From NCBI GenBank assembly GCA_903835655.1, contig CAILNT010000004.1:1-64000 (forward strand): a stretch of DNA of 64,000 nucleotides, given 5' to 3'. The translations under genes were made by a program, and so were the position numbers. This DNA is from an uncultured Pseudomonadota bacterium (GTDB taxonomy: Bacteria; Pseudomonadota; Gammaproteobacteria; Burkholderiales; Thiobacillaceae). Below the pieces are notes generated by a model, which did no database searches, was not told the DNA's origin, and saw nothing but the letters and a program-made list of their open reading frames with translations. Within the stretch, counting starts at the first letter, position 1, and the number at the start of each line of letters is the position of its first letter. Shown here piece after piece: positions 1 through 7,567 of the stretch.

Positions 1-1
1 A

Positions 2-88
2 ATCCATAGTTATAAAGAATGGGAACAGGATAGCTCCGGCGCCCGCCATCTGGTGGCCAAGTACGTGTTAGGGGCACAACATGTATAA
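2..88 (+). CDS. 3' end of an upstream gene, product unknown
   Basis: A reading frame open from the window edge ends in TAA at 86-88 and overlaps the start of the primase-polymerase gene by 8 bases (ATG at 81, TAA at 86). Such a short overlap is typical of coupled genes in a phage-like operon. The visible tail reads ...HLVAKYVLGAQHV. It is too short to assign to a family, and it may be chance, but its moderate GC matches the next gene. Confidence 0.4.
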   Translation: MHSYKEWEQDSSGARHLVAKYVLGAQHV

Positions 89-959
89 CGCCACGCTGGA
101 AGCAGCCTTGAAATACGCGGAACTTGGTTATAAGGTATTTCCCTGCAAACCGGGCGAAAAAAAACCTTTACGATCTGGCTGGCAGGAATCCGCTACTTGT
201 GACCCTTCTAAGCTAGAAGACATGTTCTCAACCCCCGGCCTTAACATTGGCTGGGCAGTTCCCGAAAACATGATGGTCTTGGATATTGACCAGAAAGCAG
301 GCATTGATGGGTTTTCCAGCCTTGAAGCACTGGAAAAGAGGTATGGAAGCCTTCAACAAGGCCCAAACCAAGAAACACCCAGCGGCGGCAACCACTTGGT
401 CTTTTCGTTGCCGGAAGGCGTTACTGTACCTAACTCAGCTGGGAAGATAGGCCAGGGGCTAGATATTCGATCTTCCGGCGGATATATCGTTGTTGCACCT
501 TCGATCGTGAACGGGAAGGAATATCAGTGGGGGAATGATGCACCTTGGCGTGTTAAGACTCCACCAGCCCCACCCTGGCTTATAGACCTGGCAATTCATG
601 GGAAGAAGGCTTCACCTATCGCTTCCGCTGTATTTGGCCAAGGGGAGCGTAATTCCGGCCTGGCTTCAATTGCTGGTTCAATGCGCAAGCGAGGAATGAG
701 CCAGGGCGCCATATATGCGGCACTTATCGAAGAAAACAAGACCAGATGCGCCCCGCCCCTTTCAGAATCGGAAGTTCGCGTAATTGCTGAAAGTATTGCC
801 GGTTACGCACCTTCTAGCGAAATCACTCCCGCCCGGCAGGTATCGGACTGGCGGGAAGCAATCGAAGCGGCGGAAGGCCCTGACCAGGTTGTTGAAGTGT
901 GCCGGCTCATGAGCGGGGACGGCTTGCTATCGGCCACTGCCAAGGAATCACTGCTGTAG
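81..959 (+). CDS. primase-polymerase (prim-pol) N-terminal half of a primase-helicase
   Basis: This is a bifunctional DNA primase/polymerase-type protein, as used by plasmids, phages and satellites to start replication. The catalytic acidic motif DID is at residues 68-70, SGGNH at 101-105, and the conserved DIRSSGGYIVVAPS at 128-141. Residues about 188-242 (GERNSGLASIAG...ESIAGY) resemble the PriCT helical domain. The frame ends in a TAG at 957-959. The same frame continues without another stop into the ATPase at 981, so the two were probably one protein (see findings). Codon use here is visibly less GC-rich than in the ATPase half, and the change falls around 850-900. The domain call is firm. 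Whether the truncated product works alone is unknown. Confidence 0.85.
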   Translation: MYNATLEAALKYAELGYKVFPCKPGEKKPLRSGWQESATCDPSKLEDMFSTPGLNIGWAVPENMMVLDIDQKAGIDGFSSLEALEKRYGSLQQGPNQETPSGGNHLVFSLPEGVTVPNSAGKIGQGLDIRSSGGYIVVAPSIVNGKEYQWGNDAPWRVKTPPAPPWLIDLAIHGKKASPIASAVFGQGERNSGLASIAGSMRKRGMSQGAIYAALIEENKTRCAPPLSESEVRVIAESIAGYAPSSEITPARQVSDWREAIEAAEGPDQVVEVCRLMSGDGLLSATAKESLL

Positions 960-980
960 GCGGCGGCACGCGCGGCCGGC

Positions 981-2531
981 GTGCGGGTAGGCGTGCTCAA
1001 GGGCGAACTTGGGGCAGCGGCCCCGGCCACGGCCGGGGAAATGTTGCCTTCGGTGGATGTGACCCGCTCAGATTTCGCCAAGGTTGTGGACGATGCTGCG
1101 CGCGTGCTGGGTGGCATTCCTGAGGTTTACCAGCGGGGAGGCGAACTCGTTGAGGTAATCGCGCGCCCCGACCGTGGCGACGTGATGATTCAGCCCATCG
1201 CCGCTTCTCGCTTGACTTACTTACTTGCGAGGGGTTGCCGCTGGCGCCACGGCGATCAGGGCGACGGCATGCCGCCTGAAAACGTAGTAGCTTCGCTGAT
1301 GGCTGCCGGCTACTGGCCCAACGTGCGACCCTTGGCCGGCTTGCTGTACCAGCCGACGATAGGCCAGGGTGGGCGGATTGTTGGCGACGGCTACGACGCC
1401 GAAACGATGCGCTTGGGCGTGTTCGATGCGGCCAGGTTTCCAGTGTACGAAGGTACGGCGGCCGAGGGCCTGGCGGAATTGCGCGCCCTGCTGGCCGGCT
1501 TCGCCTGGGCCTCGCCCCTCGACGAAAGCGCCGCCGTGGGTGCGGCCCTGACCGCAGTTCTTCGCCCTGCCCTGCCCACGGCCCCGGCCTTCCTTGTGAC
1601 TGCGCCAGACCTGGGCAGCGGCAAGACATACCTGGCCCAGGTGATAGGCCAGTTTGCAGGAGGCGCGATGTTGCGCCGCTGGCCCCGGCAGGAAGACGAA
1701 TGCGCCAAGGCACTTTTCGCCGCCTTGCTGGAAGGCCGGCCGGCAGTCCTGTTCGACAACCTGGTGCACAACTGGGCTTCCGAAAGCCTGGCGGCGGCCC
1801 TGACCAGTCCAACCTATGCGGAACGCACCATGGCCACCCATCGAAGCGTGGAAGTGTCCACGGCGTGCTTGATCCTGGCAGGCGGGAACAATGTTCGGGC
1901 CGTTGCGGACTTGGCCCGCCGCGTGGTAACGATCCGGCTCGATGCTAGGGTGGAGTGCCCGGCCAGCCGACAATTCAGTTCTGACCCGCTTAATGAAGTA
2001 ACGTTGAACCGGGGGCGCTGGGTAATGCTCGCTTTGAAGATCGTTCAGGGCTGGATCGAAGCCGGGCGGCCAGTTGCCAAGGTGCCAGTGGTGGGGAGTT
2101 TCGGGACGTGGTCGGATTTGGTACGTCAACCCTTGATCCTGCTGGGAATGCCTGACCCGGCCGCGCCCTTGCTCTCCGGCATGGGCGACGATCCCGACCG
2201 CGAGATGCTGGAAAGGCTGGTGGTGGCTTGGGGTGAGTCTTATATGGGTGCGCCCGTCAGCCTCAAAGAACTATTGAAGTGGACTGAGCACGCAGCCCCG
2301 GCCAGTTGGGAGGGGGTTATCCGGGAAATACTTGAGGAAATCGCTTTCGAGCGTGGCGAAGTCAATGCCCGAAAGGTTGGCCAGTGGCTGGCCAGGAATG
2401 CGGGGCGCGTGGTGGCCGGCAAGCTACTGGAGAAGGGGGAGAAAACGAAGTACGGCATCCCCTGGCGCGTGGTCGCGGCCCCGCTCAAAAGCACGGCGAC
2501 GGCAGGGAGCGATGGCGAGGCCGGGGCGTGA
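981..2531 (+). CDS. ATPase/helicase-like C-terminal half of the primase-helicase
   Basis: This 516-residue frame is in the same phase as the prim-pol gene and is separated from it only by the TAG at 957-959. It carries a P-loop GSGKT at residues 212-216 and a Walker B-like AVLFDN at 255-260, as in the DUF927/D5-like ATPases that follow prim-pol domains in satellite replication proteins. The residues before the nominal GTG start (AAARAAG between the TAG and GTG) look like a normal helical linker. This supports an original single protein of about 816 residues. If expressed separately, the GTG at 981 is the first plausible start, but I see no good ribosome binding site there. The likely role is unwinding at the iteron array just downstream. 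Confidence 0.7.
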   Translation: MRVGVLKGELGAAAPATAGEMLPSVDVTRSDFAKVVDDAARVLGGIPEVYQRGGELVEVIARPDRGDVMIQPIAASRLTYLLARGCRWRHGDQGDGMPPENVVASLMAAGYWPNVRPLAGLLYQPTIGQGGRIVGDGYDAETMRLGVFDAARFPVYEGTAAEGLAELRALLAGFAWASPLDESAAVGAALTAVLRPALPTAPAFLVTAPDLGSGKTYLAQVIGQFAGGAMLRRWPRQEDECAKALFAALLEGRPAVLFDNLVHNWASESLAAALTSPTYAERTMATHRSVEVSTACLILAGGNNVRAVADLARRVVTIRLDARVECPASRQFSSDPLNEVTLNRGRWVMLALKIVQGWIEAGRPVAKVPVVGSFGTWSDLVRQPLILLGMPDPAAPLLSGMGDDPDREMLERLVVAWGESYMGAPVSLKELLKWTEHAAPASWEGVIREILEEIAFERGEVNARKVGQWLARNAGRVVAGKLLEKGEKTKYGIPWRVVAAPLKSTATAGSDGEAGA

Positions 2532-2532
2532 G

Positions 2533-2860
2533 GGTGACTTGTCGAACCTTGAAGGCCACAAGTCACCACAAGTCACCGCACAAGTCACCGGCTGGGAGCC
2601 CGCCATGGCAGCGGGATTAGGCCAGTTTGGGTGACTTGGTGACTTTACTTACAACCCAGGGAAATTGAAAAGAGATATACCAGCCCCCTGGCCCCATCCA
2701 GCCCCCCGGCATACACGCGCTGGGAGCCGCCACCGACCGCATGCACAAGTCATCAAGTCACCAAAGTGCCGCTAAACACACTTAACCCATTGATTTATAA
2801 TACACAGACCCCGGTGACTTGTTAAATCCACAAGTCACCACAAGTCACCCACAAGTCACC
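2533..2860 (+). repeat. iteron array, candidate replication origin
   Basis: I count ten exact copies of CAAGTCACC or its complement GGTGACTTG. Forward copies start at 2559, 2569, 2581, 2754, 2831, 2841 and 2852. Reverse copies start at 2533, 2630 and 2813. Near-copies lie at 2638 and 2746. Spacing within clusters is 10-12 bases, about one helical turn. The clusters flank an AT-rich stretch at about 2770-2810 (TTAACCCATTGATTTATAATACAC). Phage P4 has GGTGAACAG iterons bound by its own primase-helicase, so this layout next to a prim-pol/ATPase gene suggests an origin. The origin role is inference. Confidence 0.75.
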
Positions 2861-2873
2861 CGAGGCCCCGGCC

Positions 2874-3281
2874 ATGCTCCCAAACCTTCAAACCCTGATC
2901 CAACGTGACAACGCCGCCATCGCTGCTGACCCGGCCGAGGCCAGGGCCGCGCTTATCTCCAAGCTGAGAGGCGAGGCCCCTTACATCGCGTTGAAGGCCG
3001 ACATGCAGGCCCTGGCCGAACGCAACCGCGCCACCCTGGCCGGTGGTAGTCAGGCCGTGCGCGCCCACCTGGCCGACCAGCTCCCCTTGCTGGAAGCCCT
3101 GGCCTTGAGATTTTTCAATGACGCGGCCAAGGGTGGGAACGCTTCCGCGCGCCAGGCCCTGGCCGGTGTTGGCCTGAATGCTCAGAAGGTGCTGATCGCT
3201 TCGCTACTCGCGCTCCACAAGGTGACCCAGGATGAAATGGACTCGAACGCACTGCGCCTTCCTCACGGCCAAGCAGATTAA
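2874..3281 (+). CDS. hypothetical protein of the integrated element
   Basis: A 135-residue protein rich in alanine, leucine and charged residues, predicted to be all-helical, with no signal peptide or membrane segment and no motif I recognise. It starts with ATG 14 bases after the last iteron, so the iteron array may also serve as its promoter/operator region. Codon use matches the ATPase half of the primase gene. It may be a small element-encoded replication or packaging accessory, but nothing in the sequence shows this. Confidence 0.55.
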   Translation: MLPNLQTLIQRDNAAIAADPAEARAALISKLRGEAPYIALKADMQALAERNRATLAGGSQAVRAHLADQLPLLEALALRFFNDAAKGGNASARQALAGVGLNAQKVLIASLLALHKVTQDEMDSNALRLPHGQAD

Positions 3282-3453
3282 CCGGCGCGCGGCCGCAGCA
3301 GCGAAGCGCCGCGCCACCTGGCGAAAGGCCCACCCTGACCTAGACCCCCGTGCATGGAGTGCGCTAAGCGACGGGCATTCCTCGCTTGGGGTGAAGGCTA
3401 CGAGGGCGTGGTTGAGGAGCCTTGAGGCCCTGGCCGCGGCCTTGGCCCCCTGA
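3232..3453 (+). CDS. possible small basic protein overlapping the previous gene
   Basis: A 73-residue frame starting with ATG inside the last 50 bases of the previous gene. It is very basic in its first half (KQINRRAAAAAKRRATWRKA), which would suit nucleic-acid binding, then turns hydrophobic. No family is recognised. In this GC-rich DNA such a frame can arise by chance, so it is only a candidate. Confidence 0.3.
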   Translation: MKWTRTHCAFLTAKQINRRAAAAAKRRATWRKAHPDLDPRAWSALSDGHSSLGVKATRAWLRSLEALAAALAP

Positions 3454-3835
3454 GAGTGCATCTCCCACCAGAATTCGAAAAGTTTTCAAGGTCGATTTCG
3501 CTGGAACAGGCCCCTGGATGGCGCCATCGAAATGGCTTCGCGCGAAAGGCTACCCCGTCCCTTGGCCTGTATCTTGCTTAAAGGCCCTGTGCATTAATTA
3601 TGCCAATGCACCAATAGAAACATTTCATGGGCACAGGGGCGCCCTGGTGCCTCTTGTACCGTTGACTTCCTCTTGTCGCTTCATGCCAAATGAATGCAAC
3701 CAAGTAAAGGCCTTGTCCTTCACTTGGCCTTCACTTGGCCTTTTCCTTGAAGGCCAGCGGTACAGGTAGACACACTGAGATAGCAGTAAGGCCAGTTATA
3801 TCAGTGGGTTAGGTTGCGCTGAATAGTTCGCTTGA
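3454..3835. other. non-coding stretch before the tRNA scar
   Basis: I see no convincing gene here. The DNA is less GC-rich than its surroundings. A short direct repeat (CTTCACTTGGC at about 3719 and 3730) is the only structure I noticed. The last 30 bases resemble a strongly degraded 5' half of a tRNA (GCGC and TTCGC at D-arm-like spacing). Confidence 0.5.
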
Positions 3836-3886
<51 letters not shown>

Positions 3887-3910
3887 TAATTCAAGCACTT
3901 ACGCAAAGAC

Positions 3911-3975
3911 CGGCCGTTGAAATATCGGCCGTACGGAAACCATACGGAATACCGTACCGGATGCCGTTGGCTGCA
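3911..3975. repeat. GTACGG-like repeats next to the tRNA scar
   Basis: Directly downstream of the tRNA scar are repeated ACGGAA/ACCGTA motifs (GTACGGAAAC, CATACGGAAT, ACCGTACCGGAT) and an inverted CGGCCG pair at 3911-3931. Short clustered repeats beside an att core resemble arm-type integrase sites. They could instead be leftovers of another element inserted at the same tRNA. No integrase gene is visible in the window. Confidence 0.3.
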
Positions 3976-4028
3976 TGATCAGCTTCTACGCCATTTCTGT
4001 TGACTGCTTCGAGGGATATTCACCTTGA

Positions 4029-4757
4029 TCAGTACCCCCACTCCTCAAACCCCAGCGGTGTCTTGCTCAGCATCTCCCGGTACTGCCGCCACTGCGGCAT
4101 GTGGGTATCCAGCAGCGCAGTAAACCGGTCGTCGTGGTGCCTCTCCAGAAGATGCACCAGTTCGTGGACGACGATGTACTCCAGGCACTGCATCGGCTTC
4201 TTTGCCAGTTCCAGGTTCAGCCAGATCCGACGGGCGGCGATGTTGCAGCTCCCCCATTTGGTCTTCATCTTCTTGATGCCCCAGGCTGCCGCCTGCACGC
4301 CCAGGACCGGCTGCCACTTCTCCAGCAGCGGAGGAATCAGGGACTTCAGTTGATCCCGGTGCCAGTGCAACAGCACCGCTTCCCGTTGTTCCGGGCTGGT
4401 GCCAGGGCGCACGAACAGGTCAAGGCTGGCGATGCCACGTATCGCCACTCGCGCAGGGCCTACTTGCTCGTGTACCCGCAAGCGATACCGCTTGCCCATG
4501 AAGTAGTGGCTCTCACCGTTCACCATCTCGCGAGGGGACTGGCGTGGCTGTTCCGCAAACTTGGCTCGCTGGCGCTTGATCCACCCCAGCTTGTCGATGA
4601 CCGCCAACCGGACCGCTTCGTCATTGATCACCAGGGGAGCCGCCACCCGCACCCAGCCATGGGGCGGATAGACGCCCAGGTGCAGGTTCTTGATGTCGCG
4701 GCGCACCACTTCCACCTTGATGCCGCTGACGGTGATGTGACGGATTTCAGTACTCAT
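4029..4757 (-). CDS. YgjP/SprT-like zinc metallopeptidase (DUF45)
   Basis: A 242-residue member of the YgjP/DUF45 family, metal-dependent peptidases often carried beside type I restriction genes. The active-site HELVH is at residues 198-202, followed by HHDDRF with further candidate ligands. Upstream KWGSC (about 167-171) is the usual family hallmark. The ATG at 4757 is chosen because it overlaps the 3' end of hsdR by 11 bases, which implies translational coupling. A longer frame upstream only shadows hsdR. The substrate is unknown. It seems intact, unlike hsdR and hsdM. Confidence 0.85.
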   Translation of the reverse strand: MSTEIRHITVSGIKVEVVRRDIKNLHLGVYPPHGWVRVAAPLVINDEAVRLAVIDKLGWIKRQRAKFAEQPRQSPREMVNGESHYFMGKRYRLRVHEQVGPARVAIRGIASLDLFVRPGTSPEQREAVLLHWHRDQLKSLIPPLLEKWQPVLGVQAAAWGIKKMKTKWGSCNIAARRIWLNLELAKKPMQCLEYIVVHELVHLLERHHDDRFTALLDTHMPQWRQYREMLSKTPLGFEEWGY

Positions 4758-7567
4758 CCTGATGCCGGGAGAGTTCGACGATACGGTCGGCCAAGTTATC
4801 GATTTCGCAGCCATAGCTCGCTCTGGCCTGTTCCGCGGTGAGGACGCCCTTGACGGCATTGCGGACCCGCTTGGTCTTCATACTGTTGTCGCGCCAGCCA
4901 TCCATGCGGCTGGATTGAATCGCCGCATCCACGGCCAGCGCCAGATCCGCGTCTTCGTCCAGGTTGTTGTACAGCGCCCGCTGCGCGCCCGTTTTCAGGA
5001 CCGCCGGATAGCCCCCAGGCCCGCCACCGGGCTGGGCCGCATCCCTGGTCAGGGCGGCGATCTGGTCCAGGTATTCCTTGTAGCTCACCACCCCCTTGCG
5101 GCGCAGGTCGATCAAGGCATCCAGCAGCTTGGACATCTTCTCGTAGTAGGCCGGATCAACCGGCGACTCATTGATGATCAGACGACGGACGTTGTTCTCG
5201 ATGGTCTCGGCGACGGCTTCCTCGTTCTTGCGGATGCCCTTGGGGAGCGCATCCACGGCGTCGGGACCGCGCTCCACGATCAACTGGATCAGGCCCATGT
5301 CGTCGAAGGTGGAAATCTTCTCGCTCTCCTCCGCCCGGATATAGGTGTCGATCATGAAGCGCATGGCCGGCTCGTAAGCCTTGAGGTCGATGTAGTCGCC
5401 GCTGGCGAGCTTCACCTCGTCGCGCACCTTGCTGGCGTGATCCACCTCGGCCTTGATCTGCTCGATCTCCTCCGGTGTGTAGCCTGCCTCGGTCAGTTCA
5501 TTGGCGATGGCGGCATAGGCGCGCACCAGGGTGGCGACGAACTTGTAGAGCTTCAACCGCTTCGGTTCATTGTTCTTGAGTTGTTCAGCGTTGCCGGCGT
5601 TGTTGCCAACACTCTGGGCGCAGAAATAGTGCAGATAGGCCGCCGAATCCCTGGGCGGTGACACTGGCTCGCACAGCGCATTCACCGCCTCGCGCGCTTC
5701 CTCCAGGTCTTCCCGCGCCTTCTCCAGCCGGTTTTCCAGCAGGCCGGCCACGTCTGCCTTGTCGAAGCCGTCCAGGGCGCCGCTGGTGTAATCCGCCACT
5801 GCACCTTCCAGGCTCTGGAACAAATCCTTGTAGTCGATGATGTAGCCGTATTCCTTGTCGTCCCCGTCCAGCCGGTTGACCCGGCAGATGGCCTGGAACA
5901 GGCCGTGGTCGCGCATCTTCTTGTCGATGTAGAGGTAGGTGGCCGGTGGCGCGTCGAAACCGGTGAGCAGCTTGTCCACCACGATCAGCAACTTCATCTG
6001 CCCAGGCTGCTCGATGAACTGCTTCTTCACTTCCTGCTCGAACTTCTCCACCTTGTTGATGGCCTTCTCCACCGGCTCACCAAACCAGTCGGCCAGCATC
6101 TGGGTGTACACCTTGTACTTCACCAGGGAATCCGTCTCGCCCTCGCCGGTGGTCTCGCCCTTGGTATCGGCCACGCTGGGCGCGTAGCTGGTGACGATGG
6201 CGCACTTGCCCTTCAGCCCCGTCTTGGCGAACAACTCGTAGAACTTGCATGCCTCGTAGATGCTGCCCGCCTCCAGCATCGCGTTGCCGTGGCCGTCCAT
6301 CAATCGCGGCTTGATCAGCATGTCGAGCAGGATGTCCGCGACAATCTTCTCCAGGCGCGACTGGCAGGACAGCACCTGCTGCATCGTCCCCCACTTCTTC
6401 TTGAGTTGCGCACGGGCAAGGTCGTTCAGCCCTTTGGTGTTGGCCTCGAACCAGACGTCGATCTTGTCCTGGGATGTGATCGACTGGTCGATGTCCCGCG
6501 CCTCGTAGCGCAGATCCAGCACCACGCCCTCGCGCACCGCCTGATCGAACTTGTAGGTGTGGATGTAGCGGCCGAACACCTCGATGCTCCTGGCCTTGTC
6601 CGCCTTCAGCAGCGGCGTGCCGGTGAAGCCGATGAACAGCGCGTTGGGCAGGATCGCCTTCATCGCCCGGTGCAGGTCGCCGGACTGAGTGCGATGGCAC
6701 TCGTCGACGAACACATGGATATCGCCCTTGGCCCGGAAACCGGGTGGCAGATTTTTCAGTTCCTCGATGAACGTAGGGGCGGGTTTCAAACCCGTTGTAC
6801 GGGCGGATTCCAAACCCGTTGTACGGGCGGATTCCAAACCCGTTGTACGGGCGGATTCCAAACCCGTTGTACGGGCGGGTTTCAAACCCGTTGTACGGGC
6901 GGGTTTCAAACCCGCCCCTACGTCCTCCACCCATCTCAACCAATGCTTCTCCGGCGTCTCGATAGTGGCATAGCGCAGGCCCTCGCTGTCGTTGCCGGCC
7001 ATCAGCCACTGCATCGTGGAGAAGAAGGGCTGGATGAATTCCTTCTTCTGGTTGTCCAGATTCTGTCGGATGCCCTCGGCCACCGACACGGTGGAGCGTT
7101 TCAGTTCCAGCACTCCCATGGCGATGCCATTCACATACAGCACCACATCCGGCCGCTTGCCGCTTGCCGTTCGCCTTGGCACTGACCCCCTTCACCGACA
7201 CTTCCTCGGCGATGCCGAATTGGTTGGCCTCAGGGTGCTTCCAGTCGATCAGCCAGACCGTGACCTTGTTCTCTCCGGCCGCTGGCAGCACCTTCACCCC
7301 GTAGCGCAGCAGTTCATAGACCGCCTTGTTGCGGTCGTACAGGTGCATGCTGGTGTCAGTGGCCGTCTTGTTCAGTTCATGCAGCGCCCGGTTGATCAGT
7401 GCCACCTCGACGCCGCGTTTCACCAGCCAGGCGCGCAGCAGGTCCAGGTCGAGATTGCGGTTGTCCCGGTCGATCCGGTTGCCCAGGTAGTCGTAACCCA
7501 GGCGCTCCTGGAACAGCGCCACCACCCGCACCTGGGTCTGCTTCTCGATCTGGCCGACGTTGGTCAT
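4747..7567 (-). pseudogene. hsdR: type I restriction subunit HsdR, frameshifted and missing helicase motif I
   Basis: HsdR normally cuts DNA after ATP-driven translocation. The N-terminal part reads from ATG at 7567 (MTNVGQIEKQTQVRV...). A tandem 7-base duplication at 7153-7166 shifts the frame, and the rest reads in another frame to a stop at 4747. The nuclease-like PDVVLYVNG...LELKRS follows the shift. Later motifs VFVDECHRTQ (DEAD-type motif II), GFTGTPL and VDKLLTGFDAPP are present. The Walker A segment that should lie between WLRWVED and FIEELK is absent. In its place is the REP array at 6773-6921. The ATG overlaps the stop of the upstream ATPase gene by 4 bases. An assembly error could explain the frameshift but not the missing motif. 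Confidence 0.85.
6773..6921. repeat. REP array, six units, inside hsdR
   Basis: Six tandem REP-like units with a 24-base period, each built from a GGGCGGRTTYCAAACCCG core. The outer ends are the arms GTAGGGGCGGGTTT and AAACCCGCCCCTAC. Because the period is a multiple of three, the array is read through in the hsdR frame as repeated GLKPARTT/GLESARTT peptides ending in GLKPAPT. A second minus frame is also free of stops. It marks the site of the lost helicase segment. Confidence 0.9.

Noticed and set aside
3422-3769. 115-residue frame before the tRNA scar
   Set aside because: Composition is not protein-like and no start signal is present.
6773-6921. CRISPR-like array
   Set aside because: The 24-base period has no unique spacers. 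The units are REP palindromes continuing into one another, and no cas gene is present.
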